A stretch of DNA of 33,462 bases. Source: Acidobacteriota bacterium (GTDB lineage: Bacteria > Acidobacteriota > Terriglobia > Bryobacterales > Bryobacteraceae). The first letter of the stretch is position 1, and each line of letters starts with the position of its first letter. The stretch lies in NCBI GenBank assembly GCA_028876805.1, contig JAGWQP010000301.1, positions 1-33,462 on the forward strand, written 5' to 3'. The position numbers were made by a program, and so were the translations under genes. Shown here piece after piece: positions 18,572 to 29,531 of this stretch. A model generated the notes under the pieces. It saw only the letters and a list, made by a program, of their open reading frames with translations. It did no database searches and had not been told where the DNA came from.

Positions 18572-18689
18572 TCGCAGTCGCCTGGTTGCCGCAACGAACC
18601 GAAGAGTTCTCCCCAGACGGGCCTATCCGGCCAACCGTGGGCGCCCAACGCGTCATTTCCGTTGATCACGCGCATGACGTGCAATTCCG

Positions 18690-19195
18690 GAACCAGTCTC
18701 CTCGCTGCGCGATCTGGTCGCGGCGGGTCCTGGGAAATCGTTGCGGAAATCCCCGGGAAAAACGCCGCCGCCGGTCCTGATCCAGCTCAGGCGGAAATGG
18801 TAGCGGCCTTCGCCGCCCGCGCAGCCCCGAATGTATACCACCCTTGATAGCCGCTACGGCGTGAAGGCGGCGAAAGCAAACGAATCGCACCGCGGCCGTC
18901 GGCCACCTCAAAGCGGAATCCCTCGAGGTCGCGCTCCGGCACGGGCGCGTTCGATTCTGAGCCGTCGTCGCGGCCATCGCGGCCTGAGATCGTCCGAATG
19001 TGTACCGGATCACCCCGCACGTAAACTTCGGCTTCCGCATCAATCTGCAGCCGAATGTCGCATTGCCCTTTGTCCGCCGGCACGTCCATGCGCGTCATGA
19101 TGGCGAGCGCGAAATTGAGTATCCGCCCCAGCGGGTGGAGGCGCTGAGAAGGCCCACAACGCGATCGGTGTACAAAACAGAACTCTCGATTTCAT
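18690..19195 (-). pseudogene. Secreted hypothetical protein, frameshifted
   Basis: MKSRVLFCTPIALWAFSAPPPAGADTQF (ATG 19195) then, in another frame, MDVPADKGQCDIRLQIDAEAEVYVRGDPVHIRTISGRDGRDDGSESNAPVPERDLEGFRFEVADGRGAIRLLSPPSRRSGYQ, then a third frame VVYIRGCAGGEGRYHFRLSWIRTGGGVFPGDFRNDFPG. Confidence 0.6.
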
Positions 19196-19309
19196 CGCCC
19201 TCAGCATAACGCCGACAGGTTTCGTTCTGTGAAGACCAAGACCCCAGGCCGCTCCGTCGGGCGGGTGTTGTCGTAACCCCACCTGTTAGACTAAGAAAAA
19301 AGGGCCCTT

Positions 19310-22300
19310 ATGAGCGCACTCCGGCAGCCCGAGCGAGAGCTCGACGAGATCCTGGACGAGCGGGTTCTGGTGCTCGATGGAGCCATGGGAACCATGCTGC
19401 AACAAAGAGGGCTCACGGCCGCGGACTTCGGCGAGGCGGCTCTAGAAGGCTGCAATGAGAATCTGGTCCGCACCCGGCCCGACGTGGTTGTGGGCATTCA
19501 CCGGGCCTACTTGGAAGCCGGCGCCGATGTCATCGAGACCAATTCGTTCGGTGGCACGCGACTGGTGCTGCGCGAATATGGTCTCGACAACGATGCGTAC
19601 GACCTAAACCGTGGGGCCGCACGGCTCGCGCGGCAGGCCGCGGATGAATTCTCGACCACCCGGAAGCCACGGTTTGTGGCCGGATGTATGGGGCCGACCA
19701 CTAAGGCGATCACCGTAACCGGCGGAGTGACGGTTCCGGATCTGACTCGCGATTACTACGATCAGGCCAAGGCGCTGATGGAGGGCGGTGTCGATCTGCT
19801 GCTGGTGGAAACCTGCCAGGACACGCGCAACGTGAAGGCGGCGTTATTGGGTATCGAACGTCTTGGTCGGGAAAGCGGGCGGAAGATTCCGGTCATGGTC
19901 TCGGGGACTATCGAGCCGACCGGCACCATGCTGGCCGGCCAGACCGCCGACGCGTTTTGTGTCTCGATTGCGCACGCACCGCTGCTGTCGATCGGGCTCA
20001 ACTGCGCCACCGGCCCGGAGTTCATGACCGACCACCTCCGCACCATCAGCGAAATGGTTCCGGTGAGGGTTTCCTGCCATCCCAACGCCGGGCTGCCCAA
20101 CGAAGAAGGCAAGTACCTGGAGACGCCCGATTCGCTCGCGTCCCAGCTGGAACGGTTCTTGGACAACGGATGGTTAAACCTGGTGGGCGGGTGCTGCGGG
20201 ACCACCGACGCGCACATTCGGGTGATCGCGCAGATGGCCGAGCGCAAGAAGCCACGGCCGCGCAAACAACGTTCGCGCCGGGCGTACTACTCGGGCATCG
20301 ATCTGGTCGAGGCCGAGCCGAGTTCGGGAACCGTGATTGTGGGGGAGCGCACCAATGTGGTGGGATCGCGACTTTTCAAGAACCTGGTTGCGGAAGAGAA
20401 GTGGGATGAGGCCACCGAGATAGCGCGCTGGCAAGTCAAAAACGGGGCTCACATTGTCGACGTCTGCCTGCAAAGCACGGAACGCGACGAACTGGGCGAC
20501 ATCCCGCCGTTTTATGAGAGCCTGATCCATAAGATCAAGGCGCCGGTGATGATCGACACCACCGATCCGCGGGCTGTCGAGTTGGCACTGACGTATTGCC
20601 AGGGCAAGAGCATCATCAACTCCATCAACCTGGAGGATGGGGAGGAAAAATTTGAGCGGTTGTGTCCGGTAGCGCAGCGCTATGGTGCGGCCCTCGTGGT
20701 GGGCTGCATTGATGAGGACCCTCAACAGGCTCAGGCGTTCACGCGCGAGCGGAAGTTGGGGGTGGCGGAACGGTCCTACCGGCTGCTCACGGAAAAATAC
20801 GGCATCGCCGCGGAGGACATCATCATCGATACGCTAACCTTCCCGTGCGCGACCGGAGACGCCGCCTACATCGGTGGCGCGGTCGAAACGATCGAAGCGA
20901 TCCGGCTGGTCAAGGAAAAACTTCCCTACGTCAAAACGGTGCTAGGCATTTCCAACATCGCGTTTGGACTTCCTCCGGCAGCCCGCGAAGTGGTGAATTC
21001 CGTCTTCCTGTACTACACGACCAAAGCCGGGCTGGACCTGGCGATCGTCAATGCGGAGCGGCTGGTGCGCTTTGCTTCCATCTCGGAGCAAGAGCGGCGC
21101 CTGGCTGAAAACCTGTTGTTCAACCGCCCGGTGGTCGATTCCCAGGATCAGTCGCTGAGATCCGCGCCGGAGGACTGGCGTCTGCAGACGGCGTCGCAAA
21201 AGGTCGCGATCAACCAGTATCACATTGCAGCCATCACCGAGCATTTCCGCAAGGCGAAGTCTCAGGTGAACAAGCGGGTGGAGGACCTCCCGCTCGATCA
21301 AAGGCTGGCGCAGTACATCATCGAAGGCACGCGCGACGGTCTCGTTGCCGATCTGGACCGCAAACTGGCCCTTGGCGTGCCCGCGCTGGATATCATCAAC
21401 GGTCCTTTAATGCAAGGCATGGCCGAGGTCGGGCGACTGTTCAACAACAACGAACTGATCGTGGCCGAGGTGCTGCAATCGGCCGAAGCCATGAAGGCCG
21501 CGGTCAGCCATCTCGAGCGGTTCATGGAGAAGGCCGAGGCGGCAACCCGCGGCAAGGTGATCCTGGCGACGGTGAAGGGGGATGTTCATGACATTGGCAA
21601 GAACCTGGTCGAGATTATCCTCTCCAATAATGGCTACCGCGTGATCAATCTCGGCATCAAGGTGCCGCCCGAGGCGCTCATCGCCGCCTGCCAGCAGTAC
21701 AAGCCGGACGCCATCGGGTTGTCCGGGCTGCTGGTGAAGAGCACGCAACAGATGGTGACCACGGCGAGCGACTTTAAGGCCGCTGGAATTAGGGTTCCGC
21801 TGCTGGTAGGCGGAGCGGCCCTTTCGGAAAAGTTCGTCCGCACGCGGATTGCGCCGGCCTACTCGGAGGCGGTCTGTTATGCCAAGGATGCCATGGCCGG
21901 ACTGAGGCTGCTCAACCACATCATGGATCCGGATGAACGGGCCGGGGTGCTCGAAGCCCACCGGGCTATCGAGGCCCCGATCCTGGCCGCACGCCCGGTC
22001 GAGGCCGTGACACCGCTTGCCACTAGCCGCAGCCCAAGGGTGCGGACAGACATTCCGATACCGGCAGCGCCCTATCTGCTCCGCAAAGTCCGCGATGTGC
22101 CCCAGTTGGCTGAAGTCTGGAGCTACATCAATCCCTACATGCTTTACGGACGCCACTTGGGATACAGGGGCAACTTCGAGAATAACTTGGCCGAGCACGA
22201 GCCGAAGGCGCTGGAGTTGTTTCATCAGGTAGAAGCGGTCGAGCAGGAAGCGACGCGATTCATGAAGGTGCGGGCCGTGTGGCAGTTCTTCGAAAGCGAA

Positions 22301-22870
22301 CGCGAGGCCAACGCGATTCATCTGTTCGCGCCCGGCGCCCCATCGCCCCTCCACACCTTTCAGTTCGGACGCCAGCGGCGGGACAACGGGCTTTGCCTGA
22401 GCGATTACATCCTCGAAGCCGAGGAAGGACGGCGCGACCATCTGGCGTTATTCGTGGTCACGGCCGGGGCAGGAATTCGCGAAAAGTCGGAGGAGTGGAA
22501 GCAGGCCGGTGAATTCTTCAAGGCACACGCGATCCAAGCCCTGGCTGTGGAAACCGCCGAAGGATGCGCCGAGTGGCTGCACCGTCGCATCCGTGAAGAC
22601 TGGGGTTTTCCCGATCCTCCCTCGCTGACCATGCGGGACCGGTTTAGCTCGCGCTACCGCGGCAAGCGGTACAGTTTTGGGTACCCCGCCTGTCCCAACC
22701 TCGACGACCAGCAGGGCATTTGGAGGCTCCTTGAGCCTGAACAGATCGGCGTACAGCTCACCGAAGGCATGATGATGGACCCGGAGGCGAGCGTGAGCGC
22801 GCTCGTGTTCCATCACCCCGACTGCGCGTACTTTACTGCTGACGAGGCCGAACCGGTTGCAGTCGGCTGA
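19310..22870 (+). CDS. metH: Cobalamin-dependent methionine synthase
   Basis: LDGAMGTMLQQRGL; GGCCGTTDAHI zinc site; GERTNVVGSRLF pterin domain; KGDVHDIGKNLV (DxHxxG) B12 domain; activation-domain end SFGYPACPNLDDQ. 1186 aa, four-domain length. Confidence 0.97.
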   Translation: MSALRQPERELDEILDERVLVLDGAMGTMLQQRGLTAADFGEAALEGCNENLVRTRPDVVVGIHRAYLEAGADVIETNSFGGTRLVLREYGLDNDAYDLNRGAARLARQAADEFSTTRKPRFVAGCMGPTTKAITVTGGVTVPDLTRDYYDQAKALMEGGVDLLLVETCQDTRNVKAALLGIERLGRESGRKIPVMVSGTIEPTGTMLAGQTADAFCVSIAHAPLLSIGLNCATGPEFMTDHLRTISEMVPVRVSCHPNAGLPNEEGKYLETPDSLASQLERFLDNGWLNLVGGCCGTTDAHIRVIAQMAERKKPRPRKQRSRRAYYSGIDLVEAEPSSGTVIVGERTNVVGSRLFKNLVAEEKWDEATEIARWQVKNGAHIVDVCLQSTERDELGDIPPFYESLIHKIKAPVMIDTTDPRAVELALTYCQGKSIINSINLEDGEEKFERLCPVAQRYGAALVVGCIDEDPQQAQAFTRERKLGVAERSYRLLTEKYGIAAEDIIIDTLTFPCATGDAAYIGGAVETIEAIRLVKEKLPYVKTVLGISNIAFGLPPAAREVVNSVFLYYTTKAGLDLAIVNAERLVRFASISEQERRLAENLLFNRPVVDSQDQSLRSAPEDWRLQTASQKVAINQYHIAAITEHFRKAKSQVNKRVEDLPLDQRLAQYIIEGTRDGLVADLDRKLALGVPALDIINGPLMQGMAEVGRLFNNNELIVAEVLQSAEAMKAAVSHLERFMEKAEAATRGKVILATVKGDVHDIGKNLVEIILSNNGYRVINLGIKVPPEALIAACQQYKPDAIGLSGLLVKSTQQMVTTASDFKAAGIRVPLLVGGAALSEKFVRTRIAPAYSEAVCYAKDAMAGLRLLNHIMDPDERAGVLEAHRAIEAPILAARPVEAVTPLATSRSPRVRTDIPIPAAPYLLRKVRDVPQLAEVWSYINPYMLYGRHLGYRGNFENNLAEHEPKALELFHQVEAVEQEATRFMKVRAVWQFFESEREANAIHLFAPGAPSPLHTFQFGRQRRDNGLCLSDYILEAEEGRRDHLALFVVTAGAGIREKSEEWKQAGEFFKAHAIQALAVETAEGCAEWLHRRIREDWGFPDPPSLTMRDRFSSRYRGKRYSFGYPACPNLDDQQGIWRLLEPEQIGVQLTEGMMMDPEASVSALVFHHPDCAYFTADEAEPVAVG

Positions 22871-23178
22871 ACGGAAGCCGCTGGGCGGGGCCTTTCCACC
22901 ATTGCAGGTCAAGCGCGAGGGCTTTCCGCGCCAGCCAGTGGCGACCGGGCCGGTCACCTGGTGTGGGATCACACACCGTGCCTACAATGGCGTCGTTCAG
23001 AACGAACGTGCCCCTCGGGGGCGGTAAACGACCTGCGATGGCGGCTCACCGAAGCGGACCGGCACGGGATCATTGAGATTTTAAGGACTCGCCAGTGAAT
23101 GGCGGACGCAAGGCCGATGGTCATTCGGAAGGACCTCACCGGCCCGAAGCTTAGGCGCAAAAAATCGTTCCAACAACC

Positions 23179-23206
23179 TTGGAAAGCCGGTCCGATGTGA
23201 TACGAT
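23179..23206 (+). promoter_or_regulatory. Putative sigma70-type promoter of the mreB operon
   Basis: TTGGAA (23179-23184), 16 bp, TACGAT (23201-23206), ~65 nt before mreB ATG at 23270. Confidence 0.4.
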
Positions 23207-23254
23207 GCCGATTGGACCTCCCTCAGGGGTTGCGCAGTGCGGCTGTCCCATTGA

Positions 23255-24295
<1,041 letters not shown>

Positions 24296-24314
24296 TGGGA
24301 GGCGTTCCCGCGGG

Positions 24315-25595
24315 ATGGAATCGTTTCTCAATCGCTATCGCAATATCACGGTGCTGCTGCTGGTGATATTCGCCCAGCTCATTCTGCTCGCTGTACAAAT
24401 CAGAAATGACCAGGACGTGCGGATGATCCGGGTTTGGACGGTCACGGCGGTAACCCCGGCGGCCCGCATCGCCGAGTGGATGCGCGGGGGGAGCATCGGC
24501 TTCTTGCACGATTATGTCCTGCTCCGTGATACCCACGACGAAAACCAGCGGTTGCGGGCGGACATCGCCCGGCTCAAGCTCGAAAACAACTTCCTCAAAA
24601 ATGAGCTCAACACGGCCGAGCGCGGCCAGGCCTTGGCTGTGTTTCAAGGTCGGACACCCTCCAAAACTATGGCCGCCAACGTGATCGGGTCGGGCGCCGG
24701 CAGCAACTCCAAGGTTGTTTTCGTAGACCGGGGTTCGGTCGCCGGAGTACAGCGCGGCATGGCGGTGGTGACGCCGGATGGAATTATCGGCACCGTGATT
24801 GAGTCCTATCCCACGGCCTCGGAGGTCCTGCTGATCACCGACCCTGACTTCGGGGCCGGAGTAGTGTCGCAGAAAACCCAAGTGCGCGGCACGCTGAAGG
24901 GGCAGGGCACGCCTCTGTGCAAAGTCGACTACATTCCCTTCGAGGAGAAGGTGGAGGTCGGCGACTGGTTTTATAGCTCCGGTGACGACCGGATTTTCCC
25001 CCGCGGGTTTCCAGTCGGCCAGGTGAAGGCGGTGCGCAACACTCAGCCGTTTAAGGAGGTCCTGGTGGAGCCGAGCGGCCTGCATCGCGGCCTCGAGGAT
25101 GTACTGATCCTGCTCGAGGGGGTGCACCAGAGCTTGCCCAATGAACAGGCCGCCAGCCAGCCCATCTACATTGCCCCGCCGCCTCCCGCACCCGGCCCGG
25201 CGGGGCCGGCGCCCGAGCACAGTTCCACGGGCACGGAGGCCGACCGGTTACGACAGCAGTACAAGGACATCGGGGACGCGCAGGGGCATCGGTTCGGAGA
25301 AGGTCTGCCGGGTTCCAAGCCCCCGGATTTCAATTTGAACCGGAAAACACCGGTCTCATCCAGCCCCGCGGCAAACCCCGCACCGGCGCGCGGGGCTCAG
25401 GGGTCAACCAGACCAGCGGGGGCCGGCATAACGCCACCGCAACCGGGACAACCGACAGCGAGTGGTCCCGCGGCACCAACTCCACCTCTTTCTCCAGCCC
25501 CGGGGCCACGCCCAGCGGGTAACCGAGCTCCCGGTTCCCGGAGCCAAGCCCCAGGCTCCCAGGCCCCAGCTCCGCGGCCCCCGGCGCGCGAATGA
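24315..25595 (+). CDS. mreC: Rod shape-determining protein MreC with long Pro-rich C-terminal tail
   Basis: N-terminal TM, coiled coil, MAANVIGSGAGSNSKVVFVDRGSVAGVQRGMAVVTPDGIIGTV; between mreB and mreD. Confidence 0.93.
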   Translation: MESFLNRYRNITVLLLVIFAQLILLAVQIRNDQDVRMIRVWTVTAVTPAARIAEWMRGGSIGFLHDYVLLRDTHDENQRLRADIARLKLENNFLKNELNTAERGQALAVFQGRTPSKTMAANVIGSGAGSNSKVVFVDRGSVAGVQRGMAVVTPDGIIGTVIESYPTASEVLLITDPDFGAGVVSQKTQVRGTLKGQGTPLCKVDYIPFEEKVEVGDWFYSSGDDRIFPRGFPVGQVKAVRNTQPFKEVLVEPSGLHRGLEDVLILLEGVHQSLPNEQAASQPIYIAPPPPAPGPAGPAPEHSSTGTEADRLRQQYKDIGDAQGHRFGEGLPGSKPPDFNLNRKTPVSSSPAANPAPARGAQGSTRPAGAGITPPQPGQPTASGPAAPTPPLSPAPGPRPAGNRAPGSRSQAPGSQAPAPRPPARE

Positions 25596-26128
25596 GCTAT
25601 CGGGGCAGCGATCGCATCCTCCTTAGTGTCCGGAGCGAAGATCAGGCTTCGCGGTTTGGCACCTGGGTTCTGGTGGGCGTGCCCATGGCGGCCATTCTGT
25701 TTCAGGTTTACGTCCCGTTGTTTTTTCAGTTTCTCGGGTTCCTCGAAATACCGCTGCTGGTGGTGGTCTACTTTGCCTTTACGCGGCGCAGCCAGATCCG
25801 GGGGATGTTGATGGGCGCCATCGTCGGGCTGGCGCAGGATTCCCTTTCCAAGGCCCCGCTGGGCATGTTTGGTATTGTCAAGACCCTGGTGGGCTATTTT
25901 GCCGCCTCGGTCGGCGTCCGCCTGGACGTGGATAACGCCATACTGCGGTTCTTTCTGGCCTATTTTTTCTTTGTTTTCCACCAGTTTTTCTATTGGGTTG
26001 TGGCGCGGGCCCTGCTGGGGCAACAGGTTCCTTTTGAGGTACAACGGACATTTATTGTCGGGTCGCTCAACGCCATCGTAGGGATTGCATTATTTCATTT
26101 CTTGGATAAGCTGCGCGAGACTCCGTAA
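25592..26128 (+). CDS. mreD: Rod shape-determining protein MreD
   Basis: 178-aa polytopic membrane protein with 4-bp overlap to mreC; GMLMGAIVGLAQDSLSKAPLGMFGIVKTLVGYFAASVG. Confidence 0.88.
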   Translation: MSYRGSDRILLSVRSEDQASRFGTWVLVGVPMAAILFQVYVPLFFQFLGFLEIPLLVVVYFAFTRRSQIRGMLMGAIVGLAQDSLSKAPLGMFGIVKTLVGYFAASVGVRLDVDNAILRFFLAYFFFVFHQFFYWVVARALLGQQVPFEVQRTFIVGSLNAIVGIALFHFLDKLRETP

Positions 26129-26169
26129 AACACGGTACAATACAAACAGGAAGTTTTTGCTGAGCTGCT

Positions 26170-28185
26170 GTGATTCTTCCTCCCGTTGAGCCGAGCCCGG
26201 AACTCAGAGTTTCCGAGTCGCCGCGTCTGCGCGATGATACTCGCTTCGCGGCCGCAAAAATCGCCATCTTTCAATACGTGGCCGTGGCGATTTTTCTGTT
26301 CCTAATCTCCGGCTTCTGGAAACTGGAAGTCAAGAACCCCCAGTTTTATGACGAACGGGCGCAGCAGAACAGCATCAAGTCGGTGCCGATTCTGGCGCCC
26401 CGCGGACGCATTCTGGACCGCGACGGTCGTGTGATTGTCGATAACCATTCGTCCTTTAGCCTGATGCTGGCGCGCGAAAGCGTCAAGGAAGAACATCTCA
26501 AGCCGATCGCCCAGGGGCTCGATCTCGACTACAACGACCTTCTGGCGCGGGTGCGCCGGTTCAAATCGCAACCCAAATATGTGCCGATCGTGATCAAAGA
26601 GGAGCTGACGCCCGCCGATTTGGCTTTCGTCGATTCGCACCGCGACTTCTTCCCCGAATTGGTGCTAATCCCCGCGCAGCGCCGCCTCTATCCGCAGAAC
26701 GGCATGCTGGCCCACGTCATTGGCTACACCGGTGAAATCAGCGAAGAGGAGCTCGATTCACCTGAGTTCGCTAGATACAACCCCGGTGACGTGATCGGCA
26801 AATTCGGTATTGAGCGCCAGTACAATGCCACCCTGATGGGCGTCGACGGGCAGCGGCAGCAGGTGGTGGACAATCGCGGCAACGTCCGCCAGGTCATTGG
26901 CATCAAACCCGCCATCGCCGGCAAAGACATTCAGCTGAGCATCGATCTGGATCTGCAAGCTGTCGCGGAACTCGCAATGGACGGGCGCAACGGCGCGGTC
27001 GTGGCGCTCGATCCACGGACTGGCGACGTGCTCGCCATGGTCAGCCGCCCGACGTTTGACGCCAACAAATTTGCGGTAAGGATTAACGCTCAGGACTGGA
27101 AAGAAATCACCGACAATCCGGAGCATCCGTTGCTCAACCGAGCCATCCAGGCGCAGCAGGCGCCGGGTTCCACCTTCAAGCCGATCGTGGCTCTGGCTGG
27201 CTTGGAGACTGGCTCGATTGATGACCAGTTCACGATTCGTTGTGGCGGGGGGGCATCGTTCTACGGCCGCTATTTCCGCTGCTGGGAAAAGAGGGGCCAC
27301 GGGTCGATTAAGTTGCACAGTGGCATCGTGCACTCCTGCGATGTCTATTTCTACAACGTCGGCAACAGAACCGGCATTGACAACTTGGCTTTCTACGCTA
27401 ATGTCGTGGGATTCGGCCGTGCGACCGGGATCGACCTGCCCCACGAGGCCGAGGGTGTGGTTCCCTCGACCAAATGGAAGCTGCGCAATTTCCGGCAAAA
27501 GTGGTATGCCGGCGAAACCATTTCGGTTTCGATTGGCCAGGGTGCCCTCACGGTGACACCGGTGCAGTTGGCCCGTGCCATGGGCGGGCTGGCGCTCGGC
27601 GGCGTGTGGCATCATCCTCATCTGTTGAAAGCACTCGACCAGGCCGAAACACCAGATCAGTGGAAGCTCAACCCGGGGAATGTGAAAGGGGTTGTGGACG
27701 GCATGTACGGGGTGGTCAACGAGGGCGGCACCGGCGTTCGGGCGAGGCTGCCCAACGTGGAAGTCGCTGGCAAGACGGGCACCGCGCAGCTCGCCTCCAA
27801 CGACTATCTAAAGGGCACCTCTGCAGGACGGAAGTTGAAAGACAACGCGTGGTTCGTGGGCTTTGCGCCGCGCCACGCACCCGAGATCGTCGTGGTTGCG
27901 CTCTTTGAGCACGGCGAACATGGCCAGCTAGCTGCTCCTATCGTGCGCGACGTGATGAAGGCGTATTTTGACAAGAAAGCCCGGCTTTCGGCGGCGGCTG
28001 AGGAAGAGCAAGCTAAATCTCTCGCGAGATTGACGAGTGTCCGGAACCTGAACATTCCCGGCCTGGCTCCGGTGGCGGTCCCCGCTCCCCTCAAACCAAC
28101 TCCTGGTGCTGGCGAGGGCGCGACCCTCCAGGCCGAAGTCCCTGAGGGCCGGCCGCGGGCCTCTGGCCTCGTGTCGCGGGAGTGA
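26170..28185 (+). CDS. mrdA: Penicillin-binding protein 2
   Basis: GTG start; RGRILDRDGRVIVDNHSSFSL, QAPGSTFKPIVALAGLE (STFK), HSCDVYFYNVG, GKTGTAQ. Confidence 0.96.
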   Translation: MILPPVEPSPELRVSESPRLRDDTRFAAAKIAIFQYVAVAIFLFLISGFWKLEVKNPQFYDERAQQNSIKSVPILAPRGRILDRDGRVIVDNHSSFSLMLARESVKEEHLKPIAQGLDLDYNDLLARVRRFKSQPKYVPIVIKEELTPADLAFVDSHRDFFPELVLIPAQRRLYPQNGMLAHVIGYTGEISEEELDSPEFARYNPGDVIGKFGIERQYNATLMGVDGQRQQVVDNRGNVRQVIGIKPAIAGKDIQLSIDLDLQAVAELAMDGRNGAVVALDPRTGDVLAMVSRPTFDANKFAVRINAQDWKEITDNPEHPLLNRAIQAQQAPGSTFKPIVALAGLETGSIDDQFTIRCGGGASFYGRYFRCWEKRGHGSIKLHSGIVHSCDVYFYNVGNRTGIDNLAFYANVVGFGRATGIDLPHEAEGVVPSTKWKLRNFRQKWYAGETISVSIGQGALTVTPVQLARAMGGLALGGVWHHPHLLKALDQAETPDQWKLNPGNVKGVVDGMYGVVNEGGTGVRARLPNVEVAGKTGTAQLASNDYLKGTSAGRKLKDNAWFVGFAPRHAPEIVVVALFEHGEHGQLAAPIVRDVMKAYFDKKARLSAAAEEEQAKSLARLTSVRNLNIPGLAPVAVPAPLKPTPGAGEGATLQAEVPEGRPRASGLVSRE

Positions 28186-28186
28186 T

Positions 28187-29278
28187 ATGGCACGCTATCT
28201 CTCTCGCCGGGATATCGACTGGCCTTTGTTGCTGATCACGATGCTGGTCTGCGCCGTCGGCGTCTTGCAGATTTATAGCGCCACACGCGACACCAGCTGG
28301 CACGACGCGTGGTGGAAACAGGTCGTCTACGTTTTTGCCGGGCTCGTCTTAATGTGGATGATTATGGTGGTCGACTATCACGCCCTGCTGCGGAACGTTC
28401 CGATAATGTACATCCTGTCGGTGATGGCGCTCGCCGGAACATACATCATCGGCAAACAGGTGTTCGGGTCACGCCGCTGGATCCCGCTCGCCGGTGGGTT
28501 TCACCTGCAGGTTTCGGAGTTTGTGAAGTTGGTGATCATTTTGCTGGTGGCGCGCTATCTGACGGAGTTGAAGAAGGACGAGCTGGACTTAAAGGAGATG
28601 TTGAAGCTTTCGGGCCTGATCTTGGTCCCGGCTATGCTGGTGATGAAACAGCCGGACCTAGGGACCTCGTTGACGTACCTGGCTATCCTGATTGTCGGCG
28701 CGTTTCTCGGAGGATTGCGGTGGAAGTATATCGCCGCCATTGCAGTAGTGACCGTGCTGGTTCTTCCCGTGAGTTACAGTTTGTTGAAGCCGTATCAGAA
28801 GGCGCGGCTCGTGAGTTTCATGGATCCGGAGCGCGATCCGCAGGGAACCGGATACCAGCTGATCCAGTCTCAGATCGCCGTTGGGGCCGGAGGGATGTTC
28901 GGCAAAGGGCCGCTCAAGGGAACTCAGACGCAGTTGCGCTTCTTGCCGGTGCCGCACACGGACTTTATCTTTTCGGCCTTCGCCGAAGAGCACGGTTTCG
29001 TGGGCGTCATCATGGTGTTGTCGTTGTATTTCGTTATGATCATGCGCGTCGTTCAGAATGCGCAGACCGCGGCCGATCGCTCCGGGATGTATATCTGCAT
29101 GGGAGTGGGCGCGTTGTTGCTGTTCCACATGCTGATCAACGTCGGAATGGTCGTGGGACGGATGCCAGTGACGGGGATTCCGCTTCCGTTTATGAGTGCT
29201 GGCGGTTCCAATCTCTGGTCGAATTTCTTGGCTTTGGGGCTGGTGAATAACGTCCGCCTCAGAAGGTTTGTCAATTAG
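28187..29278 (+). CDS. rodA: Rod shape-determining protein RodA (SEDS glycosyltransferase)
   Basis: From MARYLSRRDIDWPLLLITMLVCAVGVLQIYSAT; KQPDLGTSLTY, FLPVPHTDFIFSAFAEEHGFVG, GMVVGRMPVTGIPLPFMSAGGS. Start at 28187 preferred over 28106. Confidence 0.96.
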   Translation: MARYLSRRDIDWPLLLITMLVCAVGVLQIYSATRDTSWHDAWWKQVVYVFAGLVLMWMIMVVDYHALLRNVPIMYILSVMALAGTYIIGKQVFGSRRWIPLAGGFHLQVSEFVKLVIILLVARYLTELKKDELDLKEMLKLSGLILVPAMLVMKQPDLGTSLTYLAILIVGAFLGGLRWKYIAAIAVVTVLVLPVSYSLLKPYQKARLVSFMDPERDPQGTGYQLIQSQIAVGAGGMFGKGPLKGTQTQLRFLPVPHTDFIFSAFAEEHGFVGVIMVLSLYFVMIMRVVQNAQTAADRSGMYICMGVGALLLFHMLINVGMVVGRMPVTGIPLPFMSAGGSNLWSNFLALGLVNNVRLRRFVN

Positions 29279-29279
29279 C

Positions 29280-29297
29280 CAGCCCGTTGGCGGGCTG
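29280..29297 (+). terminator. Short hairpin just after rodA (weak terminator or processing stem)
   Basis: CAGCCCG-TTGG-CGGGCTG perfect 7-bp stem with 4-nt loop, no downstream U-tract. Confidence 0.35.
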
Positions 29298-29531
29298 AGG
29301 AAATAGTTTCTTAGGGAGCCTGTAGAGACCCTCGGGACGGTGGCTTCGACCATACCCGGAGAGGAACGGTTCCCGGCCGGTTGGTGTCGAGTTGAGAAGA
29401 TTCCACCTCTGGCCAGCGTGAGTTCGCGGCAATGTTGCTCGACTTCCCGGTCGCCGGGAGTCTCGAAACACGCAGGGACCCTACCTTTCTACCCGGTTTT
29501 TCTCTCCGCGCTCCCCTTGGGGAGGCAGTGG

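Noticed and set aside
21407-22441. 344-aa minus-strand ORF opposite metH (and the 342-aa ORF 23303..24331 opposite mreB)
   Set aside because: Shadow ORFs fully overlapping strongly conserved genes; no recognisable motifs.
25490-25590. Repetitive CCCGG/CCAGGC-rich stretch at the end of mreC considered as a CRISPR-like or DNA repeat element
   Set aside because: Irregular low-complexity coding repeat (Pro/Ala/Gly codons) in frame with mreC; no regular spacer-repeat architecture.
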